A stretch of 64,000 nucleotides of DNA. It comes from Istiophorus platypterus. Taxonomy: Eukaryota > Chordata > Actinopteri > Istiophoriformes > Istiophoridae. Positions 1-11,154 of the stretch are shown here, piece after piece (position 1 is the first letter of the stretch; each line of letters starts with the position of its first letter). The position numbers and the translations under genes were made by a program. The stretch is from assembly GCA_016859345.1 (NCBI GenBank), contig CM029129.1, forward strand, positions 12,292,946 through 12,356,945, read 5' to 3'. The notes beneath the pieces were generated by a model. It saw only the letters and a program-made list of their open reading frames with translations. It had not been told where the DNA came from and ran no database searches.

Positions 1-72
1 GCCACGCCGACACACAAAGGGTCGGCCAACCGCCTCAACTCAGCCACCAGCCTCAACTCTTTACAGAGATAG
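1..72 (+). CDS. 3' end of an upstream plus-strand gene, possibly frem2 (partial)
   Basis: The window opens inside an open frame that reads 23 codons from base 1 and stops at TAG (70-72). The tail is Ser/Asn/Thr-rich and ends in LNSLQR. I cannot identify the protein from 23 residues. In human, FREM2 lies next to STOML3 in the same relative orientation (plus, tail to tail), and stoml3 is the next gene here, so frem2 is the leading candidate by synteny alone. AT-rich sequence with AATAAA motifs at about 2088 and 3892 follows, which would fit a long 3' UTR. That this is a terminal exon is plausible. The identity is an inference. Confidence 0.45.
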   Translation, partial: ATPTHKGSANRLNSATSLNSLQR

Positions 73-1402
73 GCTGACATTTCCCTTCATTTTCTGGCTC
101 CTTCTTTTTCATTTCTCTTTTATTTCCTTAATTCCCCTTTCTCCTCCCTTCGTTAATGTGAATGCAACTGTAGTACATGTTGACTTTGGTCTGCAGTTTT
201 CGCAGGATAAACCAGACGGACAGTACTGTCAATGTCAAAGCACTGAGGTTACACAGTCTCTACAGCTGATGGCGTCCATCATGCATCAAATGTATACAAA
301 GATATAAAAGCACAGATAAAACTGTATTGGGAAATTAGATGCCAGTGGCTACAGTTAAGTTCTTTGTGTCAACTTTTATTAATATAGTCTTGAAATGTAG
401 ACTGTATATACTGTATGATAGTGACACAGATAGTGTCGACATGTCATTAAATCTCCCCTTTATGGGTATTCATGAGTCCAGCATAGACCGAAACAGATGA
501 AAAGTAGTGCACATGTCACCAGAACGCAATATTCCAGTGTTAAGAAACATGGTCATGTCCTTGATAAAATAAGCTATATTCTTTCTCATTGGGAGTAGTT
601 TCCCAATAAGGTTTTAAATGAGGAATTGAAATTCTGAGTCATGAACTGAATCAGTTTTCAGCTGAAACGTTTTTATGTTTTGTTTTTCATCTGGAAAAAT
701 CCCCAACAAAGCGCCTTATACTTGGTCCTGCCGTCTCACCAGCAGGGAACGACCAACATTTTATTTCACAAAGGACTTTACATAAAGAATTTGTTTGTAA
801 ATCGGAGCAAATCACGCTTTTTATCCTCCTCAAGGGGTTTAGCATTTTGCAGTTAGTTTAGTGCTGATATTCTACTTGTGTGGGACACCCTTCCTGGAAC
901 CCCAGCCATTTTACCTGCAAAATACAGAGGACTTGATGTTCAAAGTCTTTTAAAACCTTGCCAGGTCTTCCTACAGCATCTCGCCATATGAGCTACTCTT
1001 TACTTTTGGGATCCCTCAGGTCAGCTTGCAAAAACTACGTCTGCCATTTTATATTTACCTCAGTGGGAATGTGCAGTCTGATGTGTCTGTAGCTCAATGG
1101 CAACAACAACAACAACAACAAAAATATACATCCAGGGAGCTCAAATCTAAGGGGGAAACCTAGCGCAGGAACTGCTGTTTTAAAGATTGTCGTGGATTTC
1201 TTTATTATGTGATGTTTATATCTAATTTGTTTGTTACATGTATTTTGCTACTTAAGCAAGCATGTACTGTGAAAGTCTTCCAGTCTTAACGTGAAACTTA
1301 TTACTGCTGTGATGTGTCTATTTATTAAGCTTGAGGTGTGAAGGAAATGAATGATGTTTGTACATTGAAGATATCACCTATGGGACACAAGAGGAATATA
1401 TG

Positions 1403-1437
1403 ATGTGCAGTCTATCTTCTGGAGATAGACTGCACAT
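1403..1437 (+). repeat. Perfect hairpin in putative 3' UTR
   Basis: A perfect inverted repeat: a 15-bp arm at 1403-1417 pairs with 1423-1437 around a 5-nt loop (1418-1422). On the plus strand a run of T follows directly. It lies in the probable 3' UTR of the gene ending at 72. What the sequence shows is the potential to fold; no function is known. It is short for a microRNA precursor. Confidence 0.7.
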
Positions 1438-2459
1438 TTTTTCACTTGTTTTCATCACAATCATAGGTGGATTTCAGGGGACTGTCTTATGATATGATAT
1501 GACTGTATAAGCTATGTAGATTTAAAAAAAACATTGTTAACTCTCTGTTTACCTCTTTGTGATGTACTAGAATAGTGTAGCCCTTTCTGAACCTGTGTCA
1601 ACCTCCTCATAATCTCTGGTTAATCCCTACTGGTTTGCTAATCTGAATGACACTTTTTATTCTTTGATTATTATGTTCTAAATTTTTGCAGATCACTCTC
1701 AAGTCTCAGTGTGCAAGAATATATTGTTCAGGGAATTATTTTCTAAATTTAGATTAGAAATACTTTCAATTTTTTTTTGTATAGCTTCGCTACAGAACAT
1801 TATACACAAGGTATTTCCCAAGATAATTTTCCACTTATATAAACTACAATATACAAACCAACCTTTGATGTATAAAATTGAGGATTATTTTATAGCACAC
1901 AGTATGTCGTAGCTGCCTCCTGTACTGTACTGTCTAACTTACCCTCAGGGTCCTAATCTTTCATCTGGTTTTGAAGAGGTCAACACTGAAAATGACAGTA
2001 TTATACAATGTAATTTCAGAGATTTACAAACACATTAACAAGCTAGGCTAAAGCTGTTTAGACTACACATGATAATGAGCTGCTGTAAATAAACAAGGTC
2101 AGTCAGAAGGAGTGAGGGTAAGTCTGTGTTGACTTTAGGCAGTTATAGCAAAATTGTTAATGGGAGCATGGGTTAGGGTTAGCAACTAATGTAAATATGT
2201 TGAAACTAAGTAGATGTGTGAGAGGGAGGGCAGTATCAAGGCCTGCCACCAGCTCCCTTGTCACTTTTTCTGTTAAGTTAAAGGTTGAGTAAATGTAAAC
2301 TTTTACCAGCATGTAAAGGATAATGTTTCTGGGTAGCCAGTTTTTTCCAGTAATAGACTTTTAAGTAGATCTTTAATTGCAATACCAGCACTTTTGATGG
2401 TCTAGAAAAAGTAAAAAAATGACTCTTTTCATGGATCTTCAGATTTTTTGTATGTTACA

Positions 2460-2492
2460 TAAGAGCATTTAACACAGAGGTAAATGCTCTTA
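2460..2492 (+). repeat. Second perfect hairpin in the same spacer
   Basis: A 12-bp arm at 2460-2471 is exactly complementary to 2481-2492, with a 9-nt loop between. It is independent in sequence from the hairpin near 1.4 kb. In a plus-strand transcript it would fold as a simple stem-loop. No family is recognised. Confidence 0.65.
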
Positions 2493-4226
2493 AACAAAAA
2501 GAATGTCAAGAACAGCAAAGGATTTGAGAAATGTAATTCAGTTCTCACCAAATTTTATACTGACACTATGAAGAAGTGAAGAATTTCTTTGCATAACAAG
2601 CAATTGTAAGAATATACCAGTCAGAAAGTCACTGTGTTTTCAAATGTTTAGGATTGTAGTTCACCAACATCATTGAATGATTCTTCAGGGTCCTCCAAAA
2701 GCTCACTTCAGGTACAGTCTTCAAGAATGCAACAGAAGCTATTGTTTACAAATGACAGCATAAAGTTACCGATCTCATCTTAAATTAATATTTCACCTTT
2801 GAATGGACTATGATTTCTAAACGATGAACTGGTATTGTAATGACCCCTCAATGTGTCCTGTGGACATCTGTGTCTCACTATGCGCTGAATGTCAAAAATG
2901 TAATGACTGCATTTTATACAAGTCGTGATTTTGTTTAATATAGAAGGGCCTCTTGTCTGACCACTGTGTAGCAGCCTTTTAATATGTAGCACTTGGTTGA
3001 ATTTCCCCGGAAGAAATATGGGTAATTTATTAGACATTCAAACATCCATGTTGATATTTAAATGCTGTTGTAGCAAATGTTTCCATGGCTTGTCAAATTT
3101 AAGCACTAGAGCTTGATTCTGTGGAGGTAAGCTATATAATTACCCCTTGTGGATTTGCTCCAGAGACAAAGTTTACTAAATTTGTTCTGGTACTGATTGT
3201 ATGTTTGAATGTAAATACATTTACAACATGAGTTGTGTCTTAGTGCATCAAAAAAGTAATAGGAGCATGTTTTTTCTGTCTTTACTGTTTCTCGCTCTCC
3301 CTTTCTCTTCTTTTACCTCTCTGCATTTGTGATAGTCAAAATGCAACTGTTGTGTATGGTAGGAGGCCTAGAGGAAGAGGAATGAGATAGTTCGACATGT
3401 AATGTATTCACAGTATGTTGATGATTTTATTTGTACTTTTTTGAGGGGAATACAGTATTAAAAATATTGAAGAAAAGTCAAGGGATGTTCATGTTTCATT
3501 TAGGATAAGTCCAGCTTCCATTCTCTTGTTCATCTTGTTTATTTGCAACATGTGTTCTGGAAACGAGCGCTTGTGCTAGTTAACAGCATATGTAAAACTG
3601 TATATTCAGAACTGGGCTCAGAGTATATTTTCAGGTATCATTCAGCCTCAAGACTCACTTCGTTCTTTTCATTTTTTAAATCTTAAGCATCATTTAGCCA
3701 CTGGGCCTGCTTATTTCAAAAATGTTGCCTTCACTCGAGGATTTTTAGCAATAATTTTCAAAGTTTAAATGCAGAGACAAAACCACCAACATCATTCTGT
3801 GCCAGTAAAGTAAGAAAAATATTAACAACAATATAGGCATATAGAAATATTGGGAATTCAAGAGTCAAGACAGGAAGCTGTATGACTGAGAATAAAACTT
3901 AAACAGTTAACATTTTAAAGTATTGAAATATGTAATTGATCAATATTACATGAGACTGTACAATATGAATATAAAATTATGTATTATATCAATTACCAGT
4001 TTCGAAACAAAATTTTTCAAAGACATGTAAACTATGTTGACTAAATCACATTGATTAGCAGGCCTGGTATGGCTTGACTATTTAAACCATCCATAACCAT
4101 CAGGATGTACTACCTTGCGTCCCAATGGTTATTTTACATGTGGCTACAGAAATGTACATCAATCCCATCCACATTTTATCTAGAAGGGACATTAGAAGAT
4201 CAATAATTTGAGGCATATCCAAGGAA

Positions 4227-6120
4227 TTACTTATGCATGAAGTGAGACATGACATCCATGGGCAGAGGGAAGATGATGGTGGAGTTCTTCTCGGCTGCAA
4301 TGGTGTTGAGAGTCTGCAGGTAGCGAAGCTGCAGGGCTGACGGAGACTCAGCGATCACGAGGGATGCCTCCTTAAGGGCACGAGATGCATTCATCTCACC
4401 CTCTGCTGCAATCACCTTTAGGTGGAGCAAGAAAGACATTATCAGGATAGCACACAATAACTAACCTAAAAGTAAACACTTGAAAATAATGCATGTTTTC
4501 TCTCTTAACAACTGTTAAGTACTTGGTTGTGCAATACATGCTTGTGCAACACTGTAAACAAGCAAATGTATGTGTCATGTTTAATGTCCCGACCTTGGCT
4601 CTGGCCTCTCGTGTAGCCTCTGCCTCAGCAGCCATGGCTCTCTGCAGCTGAACTGGCAGCTTCACATCTTTTATCTCCACACGCTCCACCTTGATACCCC
4701 AGTTGTCTGTGGCTTCATCCAGGCTGGTCTGGAAAAGAAACAGCTTTCACCTGTAGCTAACGGTATAATGTGCATTAATCATATAGGATCTTTGTGGTGC
4801 ATTTAAAGAAAAGAATACTGAAATTTTTCCGTAACAAACCACAGAGGAAATTTACTCGTAAAGCACCAGTGATAAAAGATCAAACCAACCAAATGTCTTT
4901 CCAAATGTTTTAAATATTTTCTAACCTCCAGCAAACACCTTTGAGCAAGTTTCACTTTGTTCAGTACAGATATGATACCTGAGGCCAAAGATACCAACCT
5001 GAGACATTCCACTTTTAAATTCAAAGGCTCAAAAGGGATCCTAGTGATACTGAATCTTCATACCAAAAATAAAATGCATAAGAGTTTCCACTCAATAGTA
5101 ATTGACTAAAAGGGAATTCTTCTGAAAAATCTATTGAAACCACATCACAATTTTTATCAGCATGTCATGAATGTCAAACGTGCGTTTTACCCAACACTGT
5201 AATTCATTTTTCGGTAGTTCTCTGCTTCTAGCTTCAAAAGCTCTCTAGCTTTAAATTGGTTTTGGATTTTTGTACCTGCATGCTATGGGCAATGCCCTCA
5301 CGGTCAGACAAGAGCTCAGCCAGGTTCTTAGTCCCCAGAACATTTCTGAGGGTGGTTTGCGCCAGCAGCCGGGTGGAAAAGTCAGCATTCGAGACATTGG
5401 CCACAGAGGCGATGGGGTCACTGACCCGGAAGTACACCACTCCATCCACACAAACTGTAACTGAGTCCTTGGTCAGGATCTAGAGTAGAAATATATGACA
5501 GTTTGCGTTTGTGTCTGCAGACCTCAACTGAAATCATTTTCAAAATGCTGCAAAAGAGCGTTTCCCCCAGAGAGTTTTCTGGGTTTTTTTGCGCCAACCC
5601 TACCTCTTGTGGTGGGATATCAAAAGAAACTGTTCGCAGGTCCACTTTCACAAAGGAATCAGTGCACGGCATAATAAAGAAAATTCCTGTGGGCAAAAGA
5701 GGGAACAAGCTTGAATTATCAGCAAAAGTTACTATTCTGCATCAGTCTGATATTACTCTTCAGTACATCACAAATTGTATCCCAAATTTTGTAATTTTTA
5801 ATCAAAGTTTGTGAAAAAGCATAGAAATTTTAAGGGTTTCTACCTGGTCCTTTTGCCTTCCTGTCTGTGATACGGCCAAGTCTGAAGATGACAGCTCGCT
5901 CATACTCCTGAACAATCTGCAGGGAAGGACAGAAACACAAGCTCAGTTCACATTCAGATTTAAATAGTGGTTTCTGCTCTCTGGTCCACTGCATCGATTT
6001 ATTGAGTTGACTCACCTTCAGACAAAAGAAGATGGTGATGGGGAAGAGGCAAACTGTGAAGATGCCAGAGATTATGACTATAAACCAACCAATGCATCCC
6101 AAAGACCCAGTCCGTTCAGC

Positions 6121-6155
<35 letters not shown>

Positions 6156-7825
6156 TGTTCGAGTGTCCAGAAGGTCAATGATCAAAGGCCAGATTTTCGA
6201 TCCCTTTGGATATGGAGGTGATGTCTTTTAACACTCTGTAACTACAAATCAGGAAACTTTAAGGAAAACTTTCCCCCCTCAGCTGCTGAGAAGGCTAAAA
6301 CTATACACTACGCTGAGCATATGTCCAACAAGAGTAATGAATATTGCCCTTGAAATCATTTTGAACATTATTTATAACTAATGGCTTCTTTGATTATTAT
6401 AATATTAAACTAGTTGGGCGTAATTCTGTTTTCAAGCTCATATCTAACAGTGATACTAGCAGCTCAGACATAGAGAACCTCACACAGAGAGACTCTCACA
6501 CATACAGTACAAAGTGCAAACTGTTTACTCAGTCAACGTGATCCCTGGACAGCCACTTTGGTAATAAAAGAAGTCATTAAGTGAGGGAAGGGTCTTTGTG
6601 TTGTACTCTGTCATCATTTCCAGTTCAAATAATTCTATTTTAATCTTTATTGCTGCATGTTTTGCAACAAAGTCATTCTATTTCACAATATTTTACATTT
6701 GACTTTATGGTCAGTACCTGAGCTCCCAGTAGTAATACATTGTCAGATAATGATAATTGTATTTTCGTTTCCAAGAAGCCTCAACTTCGGTGCCTTTGCA
6801 CCATGGTGGTTAACATTTTATTTGTTGTAGTTTAGTACACAACATTATTCTCTTGTTCTAGGTCAAACCACAAAAACCTTGTTTCCTGTTTTTGAACTAC
6901 TACTTTGAACTATACTGTGGGAAAAGCTGAAGTTCAAACCATCAAACCAATAAGGAGCATTATTGCAGATTGAAAAACCCTGCAAATTCATTTCCTGTCT
7001 ATCATGATCTATGATAGTTATAGAAAGGATTACATATGTTGGTTAAGAGTTTAACAAGGTTGTTATCATTTTATCACAGTTCTAATCTTCATTCTAGCTG
7101 TTAATCATTCTAGCTGTTAATTTTTTCAGTTGAATAGATTTTTTTTTAAAGCACCAAAGCCTGTTTGTTGGGATGGACCACTTTCAATGAGTCATTTGAA
7201 GAAATTTCAGTTAGTGCTATTCATATATTATCCGTGCTCACCAACAAAGACCTTATTGAAAGTGAATTTGAGAAAACTCTGATAAGAAAAAAAAACATAT
7301 CTGCAACCAAATGAAGGAACATTTTAACAGAAAGGAAATCCAGTTATGTAACATGAAGGTTCTCCTTTTCCTTTCGACGTCACAGAACTAAAATACACAC
7401 AAATGAAGTGAGATACATATAAACTCTCAGTCACATGCTTTTGGGACTCTTTATCTCTGTGACATGTGATTTCTGTCTCTATGACGATGGAGTTATACTA
7501 TACCCCAGCCTCTGGCTGCTTTCCATTTACACAGATGAGCTCCTAAGCAAAGTATGTAGCAAATATAATACACTCCTGCTCACATAACGGATACCTTAAT
7601 GGCAATGTACCTTCAAAATGGAGCTCACGGTAAAGGTAAAAATACTATTTGAAGCCTTTAACAGCCTTGTGTTTGGAATATTTTACTTATTAACACAACC
7701 AGTTGTGTAACACTAAAGCTCAGAAGAAAAGAAAGTAATGGAAAAATGTGGTTTATCTTACATATTAATTCATCTCTGCTCATTCCTCTTCTCTTTTGGC
7801 TTTCCATTTGGTCCTCCATTTCCAT
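4227..7825 (-). CDS. stoml3: Stomatin-like protein 3 (stomatin/SPFH family membrane scaffold)
   Basis: Seven exons (minus): 7762-7825, 6016-6119, 5844-5916, 5604-5686, 5276-5479, 4594-4728, 4227-4415; 283 aa, the family's usual size. Residues about 31-55 form the hydrophobic hairpin with a central Pro that inserts into the inner leaflet. QEYERAVIFRLGRI opens the SPFH/PHB domain; VDGVVYFRV, LLAQTTLRNVLGT and AAEAEATREARAK follow, then the C-terminal oligomerisation segment LQLRYLQTL with STIIFPLP. Such proteins oligomerise at the membrane, bind cholesterol and tune ion channels (STOML3 tunes mechanosensitive Piezo currents). The exon 1 start MEMEDQ is chosen because its one-base overhang joins exon 2 in phase. 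The sequence reads closer to stomatin than to mammalian STOML3; the stoml3 name rests on its neighbour proser1. Stomatin-family identity is secure; the paralogue name is less so. Confidence 0.9.
6122..6151 (-). repeat. (AG)n microsatellite forming the pyrimidine tract of stoml3 intron 1
   Basis: An uninterrupted AG run on the plus strand. On the coding (minus) strand it is a CT run directly abutting the AG acceptor of stoml3 exon 2, which begins at 6119. The microsatellite is therefore the polypyrimidine tract itself. Confidence 0.85.
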
Positions 7826-8203
7826 GTGTTGCTCAGAACTGAGAGGGGAAGTGTGTTGAGATTTTTTTTTAAGTGCACCTGATCAGGAGGTAGTCACCCA
7901 GCCTTTTAAAGCCATAATGCTGCAATATGATGTAGTTCAGAGAAAGTGTAGGTGTGGCCTCGACTCTGAGTTGGTCATCAACCAAGCACAATCTTTTTTA
8001 GCTGATTATTAAAAGAAGGAGGTAATCTCTAACATTGCAGGCTACTTTATAATATATGAAAATATGAAATTAATATATTATCAAACCTGATTCATACTCT
8101 GGCAGTTGTCAACAACAGTTTGTTTTGGGGTTTTTTTTGAGAGAACATACTATGGTTGAAAATGTTTTATGGTTTCTTCTGAAATTTAAGTCAATATTTA
8201 TAT

Positions 8204-8206
8204 AAA

Positions 8207-8270
<64 letters not shown>
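8204..8270. repeat. A-run followed by (AT)n microsatellite
   Basis: About 21 consecutive A residues run straight into a perfect TA dinucleotide repeat of some 46 bases. It is intergenic, upstream of stoml3, and likely length-polymorphic. Confidence 0.95.
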
Positions 8271-8274
<4 letters not shown>

Positions 8275-8868
8275 AAGACAATATAGAGAATGAAGGAGAT
8301 GAAAAAACAGATAAAGACAGGACGGGTAAGGAAAATTCAAATTCAAACATTTTTTACACAGGTACACTTCAGAGAGACAATTAGTCCTTGAACCAAATAT
8401 GTTATATACTATAAAAATGAGAAAAAAATCTTAATTTTACATACTGTAAAAGTAATTATATAAAGAAATGAAGTTTAAGCATTTGGTAGACATGTGGATC
8501 AAAATGTTCAATTCTGCCAGAGAAACTGCAAACTTTTCACATTTTAAGCTTTTTTCATGTGAATAATCATAATAAAACATTCATTGTACTGCAGATGTTA
8601 ATAGGTTTGCTTAATCAGAAGACAGAAGTCAGAATAATAGAAATAGAAATCATTACAATAGAAAAATTTGAAAAATTTAATAAGGAATTTTTACCAGTGG
8701 GATACCATGACTAACTGACATGAATTATCCCACCCCCCAGTGTGTTGAGCAACATTATGGATGCTGAAGCAAGCAAACCATAAAGTTCTCAGTATACTGT
8801 AAGTATGTTATAAAACCAATAATATATGCGGCTAGTTAAAATAATTGCAAATATAAAATGAAACAAAA

Positions 8869-9545
8869 TACAGTATAGAACAAAAGTGTGTACATCTTGG
8901 CCAATCTCACTAAAATGTTAAGTACTTACAAATCTTGTCCATGTAAAACAATTTTATTTGTTCTCAGCCAAAGCCCAAGAAGAATGAGGCCAATATATTA
9001 TAATAGAGGGTAACCAACTTAGACAAAACACTGTACGATTCATGAGATTCCCTTCTTTTTTTATGTCTGCCTTTATTTTTGATGAGCGATTTGATCATCC
9101 TGAACATAGAGGAAACCAGTCACAAATCTGTGCAGAGATGTTGTGCCCATTCTTCACACGTTTTTTTTTTGTTTTTTTTTTTTTGTCATTTGCTCTTTGT
9201 TGCTCTGCGTACTGCTTTAAAATACTCCAAAGGCTGTGTACTGGATTAAATTCATGGGACATAAAGCCCCAGCCAGGTCATTGTTTTCACTTTTTCTTCT
9301 TTATATACTTCGTTGATTTTGCTATTGTTATTGTTATTGTTATTGGATCATTATCATATTGGAAAATTCTTGTCCTGTCAAGCTTCTTGAGAATGAGTCA
9401 TTTTTCCATTCAGTATGTAGGTGTGCAAACTTGCATTCATAGTACAGCCCCTTATCTGCAGACTCCCACCTCCATGATTAACGGTTGGAACTATGTAGTC
9501 ATTGTGGTAGTACTGGCAGGTCAACGCCAAACATGCTCAGCATCA
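8869..9545 (-). mobile_element. Degraded Tc1-like DNA transposon remnant
   Basis: Reading the minus strand in shifting frames gives landmarks of Tc1/mariner transposases in the right order: AEHVWR (about 9541-9524), then VPTVNHGGGSL (near 9490-9450), RTRIFQYDNDP (near 9385-9345, containing the catalytic-D context DNDP), VKTMTW (near 9290), PLEYF (near 9230, the catalytic-E context), and a C-terminal CEEWAQH stretch near 9160-9130. Frames shift between blocks and stops interrupt them, so it is dead. At 8871-8895, next to a TA dinucleotide, a CAGTATagaACAAAAGTG-like stretch resembles the terminal inverted repeat of a common fish Tc1 group. The N-terminal DNA-binding half and the other end are not recognisable. 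Family level is confident; boundaries are approximate. Confidence 0.75.
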
Positions 9546-11154
9546 ACTTAAAAATAATATTGTAAGATGGTACAATTTTGGATCAATGAACAATTTAGTG
9601 ATATTTCCAATGGGTGTAATAAGTCTTGTATACTGTATATGTATGAGTTCAGATATATAGTGATGTCAGCCTTCTGTACAGAATAAATCTGCTCCTCTTT
9701 GGAGATGCAATTTGTAATATATAGCAACTATTGAGTTAGTTGAGTCCTTCTCTGACCACAAACTTCTACTTTTGACCTTTGCTGGAAAAATTCACAGGTA
9801 TGTCCATTATATAGTTTATCCATTCAGACGTCCCTCTATCCATTTAATGTGTTTTTAAAAACCCAAACGTTTGCATTTTACTGTTCAACCTCTTTTGATT
9901 TTGGCACATTTTGTGACAAGTCACATAAATAGGTGACGGTAGTTACAGCTCTTCAAAGGCAAAGAACAGCCTTGCCTTAACTCTATGATCTGCATGTCTC
10001 CCTGCTTTTGTAGCTGTGAGTAAAATTTTAACCTCATCAGGTGTTTTCCTTATTTTTTCCTCTCACAGTAAAAGTATTTAAAAGGCCTGCCCAAAATAGC
10101 ATAGATCATAGAGACAGAAACACTTACAGCAACCAGCAGTTTACTGACAAAACAAAATAACAGCTGCAAATACAAAAAAGTAAACAAACCAAAACAACAA
10201 AATGTAACAAACAAAATGTTCATTATTCTCAAACCATAAAGTAACTGTCTCTGAGTGGACCCCTGTAGCTTAGAGCACTAATTGAGATGTACAGTAAATG
10301 AAGAAAAATTACAGTTTTCACTATTTTGCAAAGCATTACAGAAGAAAACAGTCATTATATATCTCAAGTCCACATATTCCACAAATTCTCTCAGTTGTTC
10401 TAAGAAACAACTAACAGTGTGTCTGGTCAATTACTGTAATAACAGTACGAGCACTGTCACATCTTTCAAAAGAACTTCATAAAACTTACAGAATGTGACT
10501 AACAGTAGACTGCTGACAGTCACACAAATGTTCACTGAAAATAAAACAAACATGAGCAGAGCTGCCAAATGCAAGTTTTGTATACAACACTCCCAGCCTC
10601 CCAGACACAGAAAAAGGATTTAAAATATTCATGTTGTGCCGACTTAAAATCTGACTCAATATACCATAATTCAGGAAAAATGTTTGTCTTAATACAATAT
10701 TCAATTCAGAATACTCAATCAGTATCATAATCATTTCTTTCCACTGTGATTGGACATAAAATACTACATGAGGATATCATCAATTCATTACATGATATCA
10801 TGTACATTTTTCAATTTTTCTATAATTCATTATTCACTAATAAATGTTGGTAATCTTCATTAAAAACAACCAAGTCCAGCTAACATTAAAACCAGTCACA
10901 GTCTATTTGTAAAACCTAAAACAACTTTGACAACTGATATTTACAACTGTTCACTGTGAATAATATAACAAATATGACTTCTCGCCCACAACTTATTTCC
11001 ACTTTTCTTGGTAGTGTTCCAGATCGTAGAAAGTCATTCTGGCTGTAACACACAGTATAGAAACATTCTATCTGTTGTTCTGTGCTTTGTAAGGTTCAAG
11101 GGTAAAACATAAAACAGGGGAGGGTGTAAGATAAGGGTCAGCATGTACTTAGTT

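Larger units (their letters stand above)
73..4226. other. Putative 3' UTR plus intergenic spacer between two convergent genes
   Basis: About 4.1 kb of AT-rich sequence without a convincing coding exon. It probably holds the long 3' UTR of the plus-strand gene ending at 72 (AATAAA at about 2088 and at 3892-3897) and the shorter 3' UTR of stoml3 on the other strand. It contains a short (CAA)n run at 1101-1122 and two perfect inverted repeats listed separately. Open frames of 60-85 codons here resemble no protein I know and are best regarded as chance. Confidence 0.6.
7826..11154. other. Spacer between stoml3 and proser1
   Basis: Holds the upstream region of stoml3 (towards lower coordinates), an A-run/AT microsatellite, a decayed Tc1-like transposon (listed separately) and the 3' UTR of proser1 below 11155. 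No host coding exon could be supported. The long plus-strand open frame at 9042-9551 is the antisense of the dead transposase. Confidence 0.65.

Noticed and set aside
10050..10734. Hydrophobic short open frames suggesting small membrane proteins
   Set aside because: They sit in AT-rich proser1 3' flanking DNA, lack splice context and match no family.
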